The notes under the pieces are model-generated. The model was not told the DNA's origin and ran no database searches. It worked only from the letters and a program-made list of their open reading frames with translations. Position numbers and translations under genes: made by a program. From positions 1 through 64,000 of the forward strand of contig JAERTF010000051.1 of assembly GCA_016845105.1 (NCBI GenBank): a stretch of DNA of 64,000 nt, in the 5' to 3' direction. Of this stretch, positions 45,430-55,235 are shown in pieces (the first letter of the stretch is position 1; every line of letters starts with the position of its first letter). This DNA comes from Bacteroidota bacterium. Its GTDB lineage: Bacteria; Bacteroidota; Bacteroidia; Bacteroidales; F082.

Positions 45430-46172
45430 TAGAAGTAAAAGACATATCAAAATCGTTTGGTGAGCAGAAAGTGTTGAAAAACATAAGTACCAAATTTGAA
45501 AAGGGTAAAACAAACCTTATTATTGGTCAAAGTGGCTCAGGCAAAACCGTATTGATGAAATGTTGTATCGGTTTGTTCGATGTTGATGAAGGTGAAATTA
45601 ATTTTGACACACGCTGTTTTTCTGGATTGAAGGAGAAGGATAAGAAAGAAACCCGCAAAGAAATGGGAGTGTTGTTTCAGGGAGGTGCATTGTTTGATTC
45701 GTTTACTGTTGAGGAAAATATTATGTTTCCACTAAATATGTTTACAAAGCAAACTTTTGAAGAAAAACTAAATCGGGTAAATGATGTCCTAAGTCATGTT
45801 AACCTTGTAAATGCAAACTCAAAGTTTCCGGCAGAACTTAGTGGCGGAATGATTAAACGTGTAGCCATTGCAAGGGCAATTGCCATGAACCCAATGTATT
45901 TATTTTGTGATGAACCTAATTCGGGACTTGATCCTAAGACAGCCGAAGTGATTGACGAACTAATATCCGAACTTACTCATAAGTTTGATATGACCACTGT
46001 GATAAATACCCACGATATGAATTCAGTATTACAAATTGGACAAAAAATTGCTTTTATAAATAAAGGCGAATTATGGTGGGAAGGAGACAATAAGGATATA
46101 CTAAAAACAGATAATAAGGAGCTAAACGAATTTGTTTTTGCAACAGAGTTAACACGAAGAATTAAGAGATAG
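45426..46172 (+). CDS. mlaF: MlaF-type ABC transporter ATPase
   Basis: A 248-residue nucleotide-binding subunit. Walker A GQSGSGKTVL, Q-loop FQGGALFDS, signature LSGGMIKRVAIARA, Walker B LFCDEPNSGLD, H-loop NTHDM. The FQGGALFDS and signature form are typical of MlaF rather than import or drug-export ATPases. Translationally coupled to mlaE; cvpA follows four bases later. Confidence 0.93.
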   Translation: MIEVKDISKSFGEQKVLKNISTKFEKGKTNLIIGQSGSGKTVLMKCCIGLFDVDEGEINFDTRCFSGLKEKDKKETRKEMGVLFQGGALFDSFTVEENIMFPLNMFTKQTFEEKLNRVNDVLSHVNLVNANSKFPAELSGGMIKRVAIARAIAMNPMYLFCDEPNSGLDPKTAEVIDELISELTHKFDMTTVINTHDMNSVLQIGQKIAFINKGELWWEGDNKDILKTDNKELNEFVFATELTRRIKR

Positions 46173-46176
46173 CGCA

Positions 46177-46716
46177 ATGTCAGTAAACCTATTAGATATT
46201 ATTATTATCATACCACTATTATTATTTGCATGGAGTGGATATAAAAAAGGATTCATAATTGAAGTTGCCACATTGGCTGCATTAGTAATAGGGTTATATA
46301 TGGCATTTTTCTTTTCCGATTTTGCTGCCAACATGTTAAACGACTTGTTTGATATGGATCAGAAATATGTTGCTGTAATAGCTTTTTTAATGACCTTTAT
46401 TGTGGTTATTTTTGTTGTAATAACTGTTGGAAAGGTTGTGCAGAAATTTGTTGAGGTGCTTCTTCTGGGGTTTTTAAATAAACTTGCCGGAGCACTATTT
46501 GGCATTTTAAAAGGGGCACTAATTTTAAGCCTACTTATTTTTGTAATCAATTACTTTCATTTTGGTAATTACATTTTTAAGGAAGAATCGCGTCAGAAGT
46601 CATTGTTTTATGAACCCATAGAATCAGTTGCTCCTGCGCTTTTCTCATGGTTGGATTCGAAGAATTTCACTTTCGAAATTCCCGATAAAGATGAAGTGCT
46701 GGATAAGATTTATTAG
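46177..46716 (+). CDS. cvpA: CvpA family membrane protein
   Basis: A 179-residue protein with four helices, starting LLDIIIIIPLLLFAWSGYKKGFIIE, the common CvpA N-terminal pattern. CvpA is needed for colicin V production in E. coli and for envelope-stress or bile tolerance in other bacteria; its molecular role is unclear. Third gene of the mla unit, four bases after mlaF. Confidence 0.88.
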   Translation: MSVNLLDIIIIIPLLLFAWSGYKKGFIIEVATLAALVIGLYMAFFFSDFAANMLNDLFDMDQKYVAVIAFLMTFIVVIFVVITVGKVVQKFVEVLLLGFLNKLAGALFGILKGALILSLLIFVINYFHFGNYIFKEESRQKSLFYEPIESVAPALFSWLDSKNFTFEIPDKDEVLDKIY

Positions 46717-46755
46717 TAACCCTAGTTTGGACTAGAGTATATGAGCCACAATTCA

Positions 46756-47946
46756 CTACTTTTCAACCGCAGCTACCCCAGGTAGAGTTTTTCCTTCGAT
46801 AAACTCAAGCATTGCACCACCACCGGTTGACACATAACTTACTTCATTTTGCAAGTTAAACTTGTTTATAGCAGCCACAGAATCACCACCACCAATTAGT
46901 GAAAAGGCACCTTTTTTAGTTGCATCAGCAATTGCATGTGCCACTTCTATTGTGCCTTGAGCAAAACTATCCATTTCAAAAACGCCCATTGGTCCATTCC
47001 ATAGAATAGTTTCGGATGCTTCTATTAAATCCTTAAAAGCCTGTCCGGTTTCTGGTCCAATATCCAATCCCATATAACCATCTGGAATTTCATATGAGTT
47101 ACAAAATTTAGTACTTGCATTATTATCAAACTTGTCAGCAATTACAGCATCAGTAGGAATATGGAAGCAAACATTGTTTTCTTCGGCTTTCTCCATTGCA
47201 GATTTTGCTGTGTCAAGAAGATCATCTTCAACAAGTGAATTGCCAATGTTGCCACCAAGTGCTTTTATAAAAGTAAACATCATTCCGCCACCGATTATAA
47301 TATTGTCGACTTTATCGATAAGATTATTGATTATTTCAATTTTACCCGAAACCTTTGCGCCACCCAATATTGCAGTTATTGGTTTCTTGCCTTCTTTTAT
47401 TACTTTGTTTATGTTAATGAGTTCGTTGCTCATTACATATCCGAACATCTTGTTTTCAGGGAAGAAATTTGCAATAATTGCTGTGGAAGCATGTGCACGG
47501 TGTGCGGTTCCAAATGCATCATTAATATATACATCAGCAAGTTTTGAAAGCTTTTCAGCAAAAGCTTCGTCACCTTTTGTTTCTTCCTTGTAAAAACGAA
47601 GGTTTTCCAGAAGAAGAACATCACCAGCTTTAAGATTAGCAGCTTTCTCGACCGCTTGTTCTCCAATACAATTATTGGCAAATTGTACATCAACACCAAT
47701 TTGTTTTGACAATTCAGGAATAAGATGTTGTAATGAAAACTTATTCTCTGGGCCATTTTTTGGTCGACCAAGGTGCGACATAAGTATTACAGAACCTCCC
47801 GAGGAAAGCACTTTTTTAATGGTAGGAATTGCTGCTTTAATACGAGTGTCATCAGTAATTTCAAAGTTGTCGTTTAACGGTACATTAAAGTCAACTCGTA
47901 TAATTACTTTTTTGTTGGTGAAGTCAAAAGTGTCTATATTTTTCAT
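46756..47946 (-). CDS. pgk: Phosphoglycerate kinase
   Basis: A 396-residue glycolytic enzyme transferring phosphate between 1,3-bisphosphoglycerate and ADP. Motifs: [68 protein letters not shown], and GGGDSVAAI near the end. A TAATTTTG element at 47991-47984 is a plausible -7 box. Transcribed alone. Confidence 0.97.
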   Translation of the reverse strand: MKNIDTFDFTNKKVIIRVDFNVPLNDNFEITDDTRIKAAIPTIKKVLSSGGSVILMSHLGRPKNGPENKFSLQHLIPELSKQIGVDVQFANNCIGEQAVEKAANLKAGDVLLLENLRFYKEETKGDEAFAEKLSKLADVYINDAFGTAHRAHASTAIIANFFPENKMFGYVMSNELININKVIKEGKKPITAILGGAKVSGKIEIINNLIDKVDNIIIGGGMMFTFIKALGGNIGNSLVEDDLLDTAKSAMEKAEENNVCFHIPTDAVIADKFDNNASTKFCNSYEIPDGYMGLDIGPETGQAFKDLIEASETILWNGPMGVFEMDSFAQGTIEVAHAIADATKKGAFSLIGGGDSVAAINKFNLQNEVSYVSTGGGAMLEFIEGKTLPGVAAVEK

Positions 47947-48381
47947 GCCAAATAATGTGTAGTGATTAGTAATTTAACTTTGACAAAATTAACAACAATT
48001 TTATCAGAAGAAATCTAAATATAATAATATAGTAAGATTAATTATTCTTTTACCATAGCTTACCTGTTTGAAGAATTGGCAGTTTATTATAATTGTATGC
48101 TTGTCAATAACATAATAAGTTGAAGAAACAAAAGGAGAATTACCACAAACGATGTAGTAAATATATTATTGAAACCAATTATTCGAAAAGTGTTTTGGAT
48201 TTTTTTTGGTTAGAAGGATTGGACAATTTTATGTTGTTTGTAAATATTATATCGATTTGGGTAAATCAATACTAAAACCATACTCCTAATCTCCCCATTT
48301 TCCTTATACCCATATTACCCTATATCAACCAACAATTTACCCACAAGTGCATCGTATATTTACTACTATATATTTCATTTA

Positions 48382-48414
48382 TTGTTTTTCGTACAAATAT
48401 TTGTATTACATTTG
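48382..48414 (+). promoter_or_regulatory. Promoter TTG-N22-TACATTTG with internal 14-base palindrome
   Basis: TTG (48382-48384) and TACATTTG (48407-48414) are 22 bases apart, within the Bacteroidota range. Between them lies the perfect palindrome TACAAATATTTGTA (48392-48405), a good size for a dimeric regulator's operator. The transcript would start near 48419 and carry a leader of about 225 bases into the FG-GAP/C13 peptidase operon. Confidence 0.5.
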
Positions 48415-48530
48415 AAAGCGAACACAACAGCACCCAAATGATTGCCTTTTCTTATATGTTAATTTTACATTTAATCATTGTACAATTAAACAACGCGTCC
48501 AGCCGTAATCGTTTGCTATTCAGATTTTTA

Positions 48531-48539
48531 CCCCCCCCC
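48531..48539 (+). repeat. Nine-cytosine homopolymer tract
   Basis: A run of nine C in otherwise AT-rich DNA, in the leader of the T9SS cargo operon. Homopolymer G/C runs of this length are prone to slippage. In other bacteria, such runs near surface-protein genes cause phase variation; here it lies outside the main coding frames, 103 bases before the ATG at 48643. Confidence 0.9.
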
Positions 48540-48642
48540 ATTTGAGTTATGCACCAGTTGTAATACTAGTTTATTATTTCAGGAAGGAATTCTGCTTACT
48601 ACATAATTTGCATATTATTTGTTATGAAAAAAAACTAAAACC

Positions 48643-50067
48643 ATGAAAAAACTAATTGCAATTTTAATACTCATTACCTTTTTTGCATTTAAAGTAGCAG
48701 ATAATCGCAGTGTTTATAATATTCCTGTGGGTGCAGCAGCAGTTTGTGCCGCTGACCAGGATATGGATGGTGATATGGATATTTTTACAGAACATCTGAT
48801 TGGTTACGATACGCAATGGGGCGGTACTTATATATTAAAAAATGACGGTTTTGGTCATTTCTCATTTATGGACTCATTATATTCTAGCACAGGTATGAAT
48901 GATATTTATGCTGATACCGTCTTTAACAATACTTATCCCGAAATAATTTCTGGGGGACCGGAACACGTAAATTTCTTAAGCTACAATGGTGATAAGTATT
49001 CGCAAATACGTTACTATATTGGTTCAAATGTTAATGCTTTTGACATTGGAGATGTTGATAATAACGGACACATAGATGTAGTTTTTACATCAAGCTTTGA
49101 GAGTTATTGGGGTATAATATACAACGAAGGAAATAACACTTTTTCAGCACCCGAATATTATAATCTAGATTATCGACCAACTGATATTGTATGTGATGAT
49201 CTGAATAATGATGGAAGGGATGATTTAGTTATTGCAGGAATAGGCTGTGAAATATATTTTAGCACGTTAAATGGGTTTATAACTCAACCATTGCTGGAAA
49301 ATGCATTTAATGTAAAAATTGCCGATTTTGACAATGACAATGATAATGATATTGTTACTTTTAGTACTGCCGGTCCCATGACCTTTGTGCAATTATATAA
49401 AAATACCGGAAACAATATTTTTGATACAATTGGTTATTTTGATTTCATTGAAGGAACATCTAGGTTTTTTGTTTCGGATTTTAATAACGACAGTTTGCCA
49501 GATTTACTTTTTGCAGCCTATCCGTATAATGGAGGATATACTCTATATTATAATCTGGGGAATTTTCAGTTTGGAGAACCTCAATTAATAGAACTAACCT
49601 ATTATGGAGAAGGATTGCGAAGTACATCTTGTGCTGATATGGATGGTAATTCATATATGGATATTGTTGTCGCCCGTAGAATTTTTTATACTACGACTGT
49701 GCCAAGTTTAGTCGAAATACTATTTAACGACGGGCAGGGAAATTTTGTTTGCGATCCACTAACAACAATTGAAAGCGAAATGACGACTATAGCCGAAACA
49801 AAGTTTATTAATTATCCCAACCCTTTTAGTACAAATACAACATTTGAATTTACAATTGCACAAACATCGAACATCGAAATATCCGTATATAACCTTCAGG
49901 GTAAGCTTGTTAAAGTTTTATTAAATAAAAAAATGGAAGGAGGAAAACATAAAGTAAAATGGGACGGGCTCAACAATGCCTCGCAAGCCTGTAAGCCCGG
50001 CCCCTATATCGCTTACCTAAAGGTAAACGGATCATTAATACAATCAATTAAACTAATTATTAATTAA
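48643..50067 (+). CDS. Secreted FG-GAP/VCBS-repeat protein with T9SS sorting domain
   Basis: A 474-residue protein with a short signal sequence (MKKLIAILILITFFAF) and about six FG-GAP-like repeats with calcium loops (DQDMDGDMDIF, GDVDNNGHIDVVF, DDLNNDGRDDLVI, ADFDNDNDNDIVT, SDFNNDSLPDLLF). The C-terminal 85 residues are a FlgD/Por-like sorting domain (NYPNPFSTNTTFEF, VSVYNL-like VYNLQGKLVKVL, GPYIAYLKVNG). Translated 17 bases ahead of the C13-type peptidase gene, so the two are probably secreted together by type IX secretion. Confidence 0.88.
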   Translation: MKKLIAILILITFFAFKVADNRSVYNIPVGAAAVCAADQDMDGDMDIFTEHLIGYDTQWGGTYILKNDGFGHFSFMDSLYSSTGMNDIYADTVFNNTYPEIISGGPEHVNFLSYNGDKYSQIRYYIGSNVNAFDIGDVDNNGHIDVVFTSSFESYWGIIYNEGNNTFSAPEYYNLDYRPTDIVCDDLNNDGRDDLVIAGIGCEIYFSTLNGFITQPLLENAFNVKIADFDNDNDNDIVTFSTAGPMTFVQLYKNTGNNIFDTIGYFDFIEGTSRFFVSDFNNDSLPDLLFAAYPYNGGYTLYYNLGNFQFGEPQLIELTYYGEGLRSTSCADMDGNSYMDIVVARRIFYTTTVPSLVEILFNDGQGNFVCDPLTTIESEMTTIAETKFINYPNPFSTNTTFEFTIAQTSNIEISVYNLQGKLVKVLLNKKMEGGKHKVKWDGLNNASQACKPGPYIAYLKVNGSLIQSIKLIIN

Positions 50068-50084
50068 TTTAAAATCATGTACAA

Positions 50085-53000
50085 ATGAAAGATTATGCAA
50101 AAGTACAAAAGTATTTAATAATCCTTTTGTTAATAATGAGTAGTACCATAGTAACTGCACAGTTAACCCGGCAACAGGCTATTAATAAAGTACTAAACGA
50201 AATTGTAATAGCCGATACCGGAAATATTAATGTATACTCAGCTTATACTTTAAAAAACCAATTTGATACAATTAGTCTTAATTTTGACACAATATTGTTG
50301 TGTCCATATAATTATAATTGGGTGTTTTTTGTCGATGACCATCCATCGGCAGGTTGGGAGCACCCTTGTCGCTATGTTTTTGTCGATAGTATAACAGGTA
50401 ATTTCCAAATAGTGAATGAAAAACAATATCCCAAATGTTTTAGGTATCCCGAATGTGTTGAATATGAAACTGTAATGCAGGTCTATTATCCCACACCGGC
50501 AGTTTTGCCACCAAACCAATCCACAACTAATACCACAATAACAGTAAATGAAAATCTTTATGCAGTTATTATTGGGACAGAAGATATTTCTGGTCCTAAC
50601 CGCTTTTGGAAAAATACTTCATTAATTTATAACACTCTTATTGAAGCCGGTTACTCTGACGAAAATATTTATGTACATTATAATTATGATGGACGAAGTT
50701 ATTCCAATAATAATCACTGTTGGGATTTGAATGATCCCTCAGACAATGATAACCACATCGACTATCCTGCTACGGAATCTCGTATAATTGAGACTTTTGA
50801 AAATTTGGAAGGAAGTTCGACTAGTGATCTTGATTTACACAAATTAGGCCCATCTGATCAGTTATTTGTTTATGTAACAGGGCATGGTGGATACTCAGGT
50901 GGGGAATCGTTTATTTATTGTAGAGATGAGAACGACCTATATTATACTTATCTTAAAGATTATGAGCTGAAAGAAGCTATTGATGAGATGGAATGTGCTC
51001 AAATGTATTTCTTATTCCAACAATGTAAATCAGGAAATTTTGCTAATGAATTAACATACTTACCCGGCACTGGTGTTGATTGTGAAAATCGAGTAGTACA
51101 TACAGCTACTTCAAGCGATCTCTTATCAACTTGTGAAAAATATATCACCGAAAAATCCTATGGTGAATTTACGTATTACTGGGCTGCTGCTGTGAGGGGA
51201 GTTTATCCTGTTACGGAAACACCTTGGGAACCGAGTTATGCAGTAGGTTCTTTTCAATTTCACGATATTAGTTTCCCCACTAATCATCCTGTAGATTATG
51301 ATCCTGACTTAAACAGTGATGGCTTCGTAACATTAGAAGAAGCATTTTGGTATGCAGATGATTGGGATACATGGTCGGAAGGTCATCCTGATAATCCTGA
51401 GCCGGAAGGTTATTATTATGATGACCCTTATTGTTGGGATTGTGAGGAAGAGCCACAAATTCAAAGTTCAATGGGGTGTAATAGCATTACAACTATATAC
51501 GGATTAGCAGGTACAGTTGATGATTATACAGAAATAATTGGTAATAGAAACTATCTGGTGGGTGAAACAGTAACAGTTGATGATTATTTGGATATTTTAG
51601 ATAATGCCACCTTATATTTCTCAGGCGAAAATGCTTTAATAATTGTTAATCCGGGAGGAGAACTCGTTCTTTTTGATGGTGTAACCACATATGACAGCGA
51701 AATAATTGTTGATGGAGAAATAGAAATTAATGACCGGGCAACCTTTAATAATACAGATTTAATCATAGTTGGTGAATTTGATGTGGGGGATGATGCGGAG
51801 TTTAATGATATGGAATTACATTTGACCAACGAGAATCTACAAACAACATTCAATAAAAGTACTTTTTATCAGAGTTCGTTTCATAATTATGGGGAAGGAC
51901 TAACGATAAATAATTCTGCATTTAACAATTGTTTTGTTGCAAATTCACATCGTGGCAATGTGTTAGTTACAAATACTGTATTTGACAGAACCTGGCTTTA
52001 CCTTGAGAATATATCAGCACAGGAAGATTTTTTGGCAACAGTATCAAATTGTGATTTTACTACCAATAATGGCATGGTTGCAATCGAAGTTTCTAGTTAT
52101 GATAGATTTTTTATTAGTAACAATCTTATTGATGGAAATTATTATAATGGAATTCAACTTGTTAACTCTGGCGATGGATCCTGTGGCCAGGTTATTTTTG
52201 AGAATGAAATTACGAATTGTGTTGCAGCTGCATTAATGGTATATAATTCTACAACATCAATAGCAGGAAATAATATACATCATAATAATTATGGTATTAA
52301 ACTTCTGAATAATAGTAATACGGACATTATTGGAGATCCTGATGCAAATACTTCTTCTGAGTCACAACAAATTCGTGATAATGACTCGTATGAGATATAT
52401 GCTTCGGGCGGTAGTTTTCCATGGTATCTGAATCATAATGTAATAACTGATGATAACCAAATTTTGCCATTGGTTTATTATGATTATGGCACAACGCATA
52501 TACCACTTGACGTGCGTTATAATTGTTGGGGTTGTGACTTTATGCCATCCTTGGATCTTTATCCATCAGAAGATTATATATATTCACCTACATGGTGTCC
52601 CGGCGGAGGAAGCATGATATTGGAGGCTGCAGAAACTTTGTATTTATCTGGCAAATCACTATATGATAGTTCAGATTATACAAGTGCAAAATCAACATTT
52701 GAAATGGTAATAAACCAATATCCTGAAACAAAGTATGCAAGTGCATCGATGAAAGATTTGTTTACAGTTGAAAAATTTGTAACAAACGATTATGGTGCTT
52801 TGCAGCAATATTACAATACGAATACTGTTATTCAGGCTGATACTGTGCTTATGGAATTATCGGTATTTCTTGCCAATAAATGTGATGTTGAGATGGAATA
52901 CTGGGAATCAGCAATAGAACATTATGAAGATATTATACTTGCTCCTGAATCAACTCAGGATAGTATTTTTGCAATTATTGATTTGGGCCATGTGTACTTT

Positions 53001-53420
53001 CTTATGGACAATAGTAGTAGTAAAAGCATGAAAACAACAGGTAATCTTCTTGAGCACAAACCTAAATCGCGAGATGAGTATTATGATAAACGTAATTACT
53101 TATTATCGCTGTTACCTTTTACTAAAGAAAAAGAAGATAATAATGTTAGTTTTTCGGAAGACAATATATTATTACAGAATGTACCCAACCCATTTGCTAA
53201 CTCAACAACAATATCTTTTCGTTTGACAGAGAATAGTAGGGGCAATATCAAAGTCATTAATAACATAGGTGAAGTAGTTAGGGAAAACAACTTCTCAAAA
53301 AATGCTGGTTTGCATAATATTGAACTTGATATGAGGAACCTTCCCGTTGGTATATATTATTACACATTAACAGTTAATGGTAACCATACTGATACAAAAA
53401 AGATGGTTGTAGTGAGATAA
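50085..53420 (+). CDS. Secreted C13/caspase-fold cysteine peptidase with beta-helix and T9SS domain
   Basis: An 1111-residue protein. After the signal peptide and an N-terminal domain (27-130), a caspase-like fold of the legumain/gingipain clan occupies about 155-460: strand LYAVIIGTEDI, catalytic-type His267 in VTGHGG and Cys314 in FQQCKSGNF. Residues about 490-850 resemble a right-handed parallel beta-helix (repeated short strands such as NRNYLVGETVTV, NNTDLIIVGEFDVG, FISNNLIDGNYYNGIQL). A helical TPR-like segment follows (850-990), then a Por sorting domain (LLQNVPNPFANSTTISF to KKMVVVR). A secreted protease or processing enzyme is likely; the substrate is unknown. Confidence 0.87.
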   Translation: MKDYAKVQKYLIILLLIMSSTIVTAQLTRQQAINKVLNEIVIADTGNINVYSAYTLKNQFDTISLNFDTILLCPYNYNWVFFVDDHPSAGWEHPCRYVFVDSITGNFQIVNEKQYPKCFRYPECVEYETVMQVYYPTPAVLPPNQSTTNTTITVNENLYAVIIGTEDISGPNRFWKNTSLIYNTLIEAGYSDENIYVHYNYDGRSYSNNNHCWDLNDPSDNDNHIDYPATESRIIETFENLEGSSTSDLDLHKLGPSDQLFVYVTGHGGYSGGESFIYCRDENDLYYTYLKDYELKEAIDEMECAQMYFLFQQCKSGNFANELTYLPGTGVDCENRVVHTATSSDLLSTCEKYITEKSYGEFTYYWAAAVRGVYPVTETPWEPSYAVGSFQFHDISFPTNHPVDYDPDLNSDGFVTLEEAFWYADDWDTWSEGHPDNPEPEGYYYDDPYCWDCEEEPQIQSSMGCNSITTIYGLAGTVDDYTEIIGNRNYLVGETVTVDDYLDILDNATLYFSGENALIIVNPGGELVLFDGVTTYDSEIIVDGEIEINDRATFNNTDLIIVGEFDVGDDAEFNDMELHLTNENLQTTFNKSTFYQSSFHNYGEGLTINNSAFNNCFVANSHRGNVLVTNTVFDRTWLYLENISAQEDFLATVSNCDFTTNNGMVAIEVSSYDRFFISNNLIDGNYYNGIQLVNSGDGSCGQVIFENEITNCVAAALMVYNSTTSIAGNNIHHNNYGIKLLNNSNTDIIGDPDANTSSESQQIRDNDSYEIYASGGSFPWYLNHNVITDDNQILPLVYYDYGTTHIPLDVRYNCWGCDFMPSLDLYPSEDYIYSPTWCPGGGSMILEAAETLYLSGKSLYDSSDYTSAKSTFEMVINQYPETKYASASMKDLFTVEKFVTNDYGALQQYYNTNTVIQADTVLMELSVFLANKCDVEMEYWESAIEHYEDIILAPESTQDSIFAIIDLGHVYFLMDNSSSKSMKTTGNLLEHKPKSRDEYYDKRNYLLSLLPFTKEKEDNNVSFSEDNILLQNVPNPFANSTTISFRLTENSRGNIKVINNIGEVVRENNFSKNAGLHNIELDMRNLPVGIYYYTLTVNGNHTDTKKMVVVR

Positions 53421-53427
53421 ACAAAGG

Positions 53428-53475
53428 TAATTAAAGAGCAAAGTGTTTTTAAACTAACGCTTTGCTCTTTAATTA
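53428..53475. terminator. Strong bidirectional terminator hairpin
   Basis: TAATTAAAGAGCAAAG (53428-53443) pairs perfectly with CTTTGCTCTTTAATTA (53460-53475). Inner bases TGTT/AACG extend the stem to about 20 pairs with a short loop. It lies between the convergent C13-peptidase and ABC-ATPase genes and overlaps the stop codon of the latter. A/T runs on both sides suit termination in both directions. Confidence 0.85.
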
Positions 53476-55158
53476 TAAAGTTGAGGAAGGTACAGAATCA
53501 ATAAGCTTCTTTGTATAATCTGATTTAGGATTTTCATAAACTTCATCAGCATCACCAATTTCCACAATACTACCATCTTTCATTACCATAATCCTGTCGC
53601 TCATATACCTAACAACACTTAAGTCGTGGGAAATAAAGATGTAAGTAAATCCAAATTCCTGTTTTAGATCATTCAACAAATTTAACACCTTGGCCTGCAC
53701 ACTAACATCCAGTGCAGAAACTGCTTCATCACAAATTATAAACTTTGGATTTAACGCTAGAGTACGTGCAATTACTATTCTTTGTCTTTGGCCTCCTGAA
53801 AATTCATGTGGATATCGGTTAAAATGCTCTTCCTTTAACCCTACTTTTTCAAGAAGAAATATGGTGCGGTCTTTACGTGATTTATTATTACCATAAAGTT
53901 TGTGAACTTTCATGGGCTCCAATATCGCATTACCTATACTCATTCGAGGGTTCAACGATGAATATGGATCTTGAAAAACAATGTTTATGTCTTTACGTTG
54001 TTTTTTTAAGAGATTGGAATTTAGAGATAACAAGTCTCTGTTTTCAAAATAGATTGTTCCTTTACTAGGTTCAATTAGTCTGAGAATACTTCTTCCCAAG
54101 GTAGTTTTTCCACAGCCCGATTCCCCAACTAACCCTAAAGTCTCACCAGGGAAGACATCAAAACTAACATTATCCACCGCGGCCACAAAGCTTGTTGTTT
54201 TACCCCAGATATTTTTTTCAAGGGAATATTTTTTTTCAAGATCCTTGACTTTTAGTACAGGGTCTTTGTCGATTTTAGTAATGAGTTGTGAAAAGCTGTT
54301 TCTTTCAGTATCCTTAATTTCATCTACCTCATGGTTTCCATCAGTAAAATCTTCTATTACAGGTAGTCGCTCAACTCGTTTTCCCATGGGAGGTCGACAA
54401 GCTAATAAACCTTTAGTATATGGATGTTGAGGATTTTTAAAGACACTTTTAATGTTGCCTGATTCAACAATACTACCCTTGTACATAACAACTACCTCAT
54501 CTGCAACTTCGCTAATTACTCCCAAATCGTGACTGATAAAAATTAACCCCATTCCATAATCTTTTCTCAGATTATTAAGCAGAGTAATTATTTCTTTTTG
54601 AACTGTAACGTCCAAAGCTGTGGTTGGTTCGTCAGCAATTAGCAAATCGGGGTTATTTGCTATTGCCATGGCAATCATTATACGTTGTTTTTGGCCACCC
54701 GATAATTGATGAGGATAGCTTCTGTATATATTATCCGGCCTTGGTAGATTTACTTTTTCAAATAATTCCAAAACCTTTATCTTAGCTTCTTTCTTGCTTA
54801 AATGTTGATGAAGAATAATACTCTCAGCTACTTGTTTTCCACATCTGATAACAGGATTAAGTGCCGTCATTGGCTCTTGGAATATCATTGATATCCTATT
54901 GCCTCTATACTCTTGTATTTGACTTTTAGAAAGCTTAGTTAGATCAACATCATCAAACATAATTTTACCAGAAGCGAGTTTTGCCTGTGGGGGTAGTAAC
55001 TGAATAACTGAAAGTGCTGTTAACGACTTACCTGATCCCGATTCCCCAACTATCCCTAACGAACAGCCTCTATCTACCTTAATGTTAACGTCATCAACGG
55101 CAACTACTTTTGAATCTTCCGTTCCAAATTCTATTGTAAGGTTGTTAATTTTTAGCAA
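53473..55158 (-). CDS. Oligopeptide-type ABC transporter, fused double ATPase (DppD-DppF)
   Basis: A 561-residue protein with two complete nucleotide-binding domains. First: [38 protein letters not shown]. Second: [41 protein letters not shown]. The [12 protein letters not shown] and [14 protein letters not shown] tails are the oligopeptide/nickel-type extensions after each domain. It would power uptake of di- or oligopeptides, but no permease or binding protein is nearby. It diverges from prs. Confidence 0.93.
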   Translation of the reverse strand: MLKINNLTIEFGTEDSKVVAVDDVNIKVDRGCSLGIVGESGSGKSLTALSVIQLLPPQAKLASGKIMFDDVDLTKLSKSQIQEYRGNRISMIFQEPMTALNPVIRCGKQVAESIILHQHLSKKEAKIKVLELFEKVNLPRPDNIYRSYPHQLSGGQKQRIMIAMAIANNPDLLIADEPTTALDVTVQKEIITLLNNLRKDYGMGLIFISHDLGVISEVADEVVVMYKGSIVESGNIKSVFKNPQHPYTKGLLACRPPMGKRVERLPVIEDFTDGNHEVDEIKDTERNSFSQLITKIDKDPVLKVKDLEKKYSLEKNIWGKTTSFVAAVDNVSFDVFPGETLGLVGESGCGKTTLGRSILRLIEPSKGTIYFENRDLLSLNSNLLKKQRKDINIVFQDPYSSLNPRMSIGNAILEPMKVHKLYGNNKSRKDRTIFLLEKVGLKEEHFNRYPHEFSGGQRQRIVIARTLALNPKFIICDEAVSALDVSVQAKVLNLLNDLKQEFGFTYIFISHDLSVVRYMSDRIMVMKDGSIVEIGDADEVYENPKSDYTKKLIDSVPSSTL

Positions 55159-55172
55159 ATCAATTATTTGTG

Positions 55173-55202
55173 TTGATAATAAGGAAATTAATAGTACTTT
55201 TG
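55173..55202 (+). promoter_or_regulatory. Promoter TTG-N19-TACTTTTG for prs
   Basis: TTG (55173-55175) and TACTTTTG (55195-55202) are 19 bases apart, matching the Bacteroidota consensus. The predicted leader to the prs ATG is about 29 bases. Confidence 0.7.
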
Positions 55203-55235
55203 CACCGATTTTTCAGAACCAGATAAACCAGATAA

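Larger units (their letters stand above)
47947..48642. other. Long intergenic region with promoter, palindrome and C9 tract
   Basis: Nearly 700 bases without a convincing gene. Bases 47947-48380 hold the pgk promoter region and otherwise nothing I can recognise. From 48382 there is a consensus promoter that encloses a perfect palindrome, then a leader of about 225 bases carrying a nine-cytosine run (48531-48539) ahead of the FG-GAP gene. A 35-codon ATG frame (48438-48545) spans the C-run but has no supporting features. Confidence 0.5.

Noticed and set aside
46724..46738. CTAGT/ACTAG five-base hairpin between cvpA and pgk
   Set aside because: The stem is short and lacks a T-run; too weak to call a terminator.
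48438..48545. 35-codon frame spanning the C9 tract
   Set aside because: No ribosome-binding or family evidence; noted only as a possible leader peptide in the findings.
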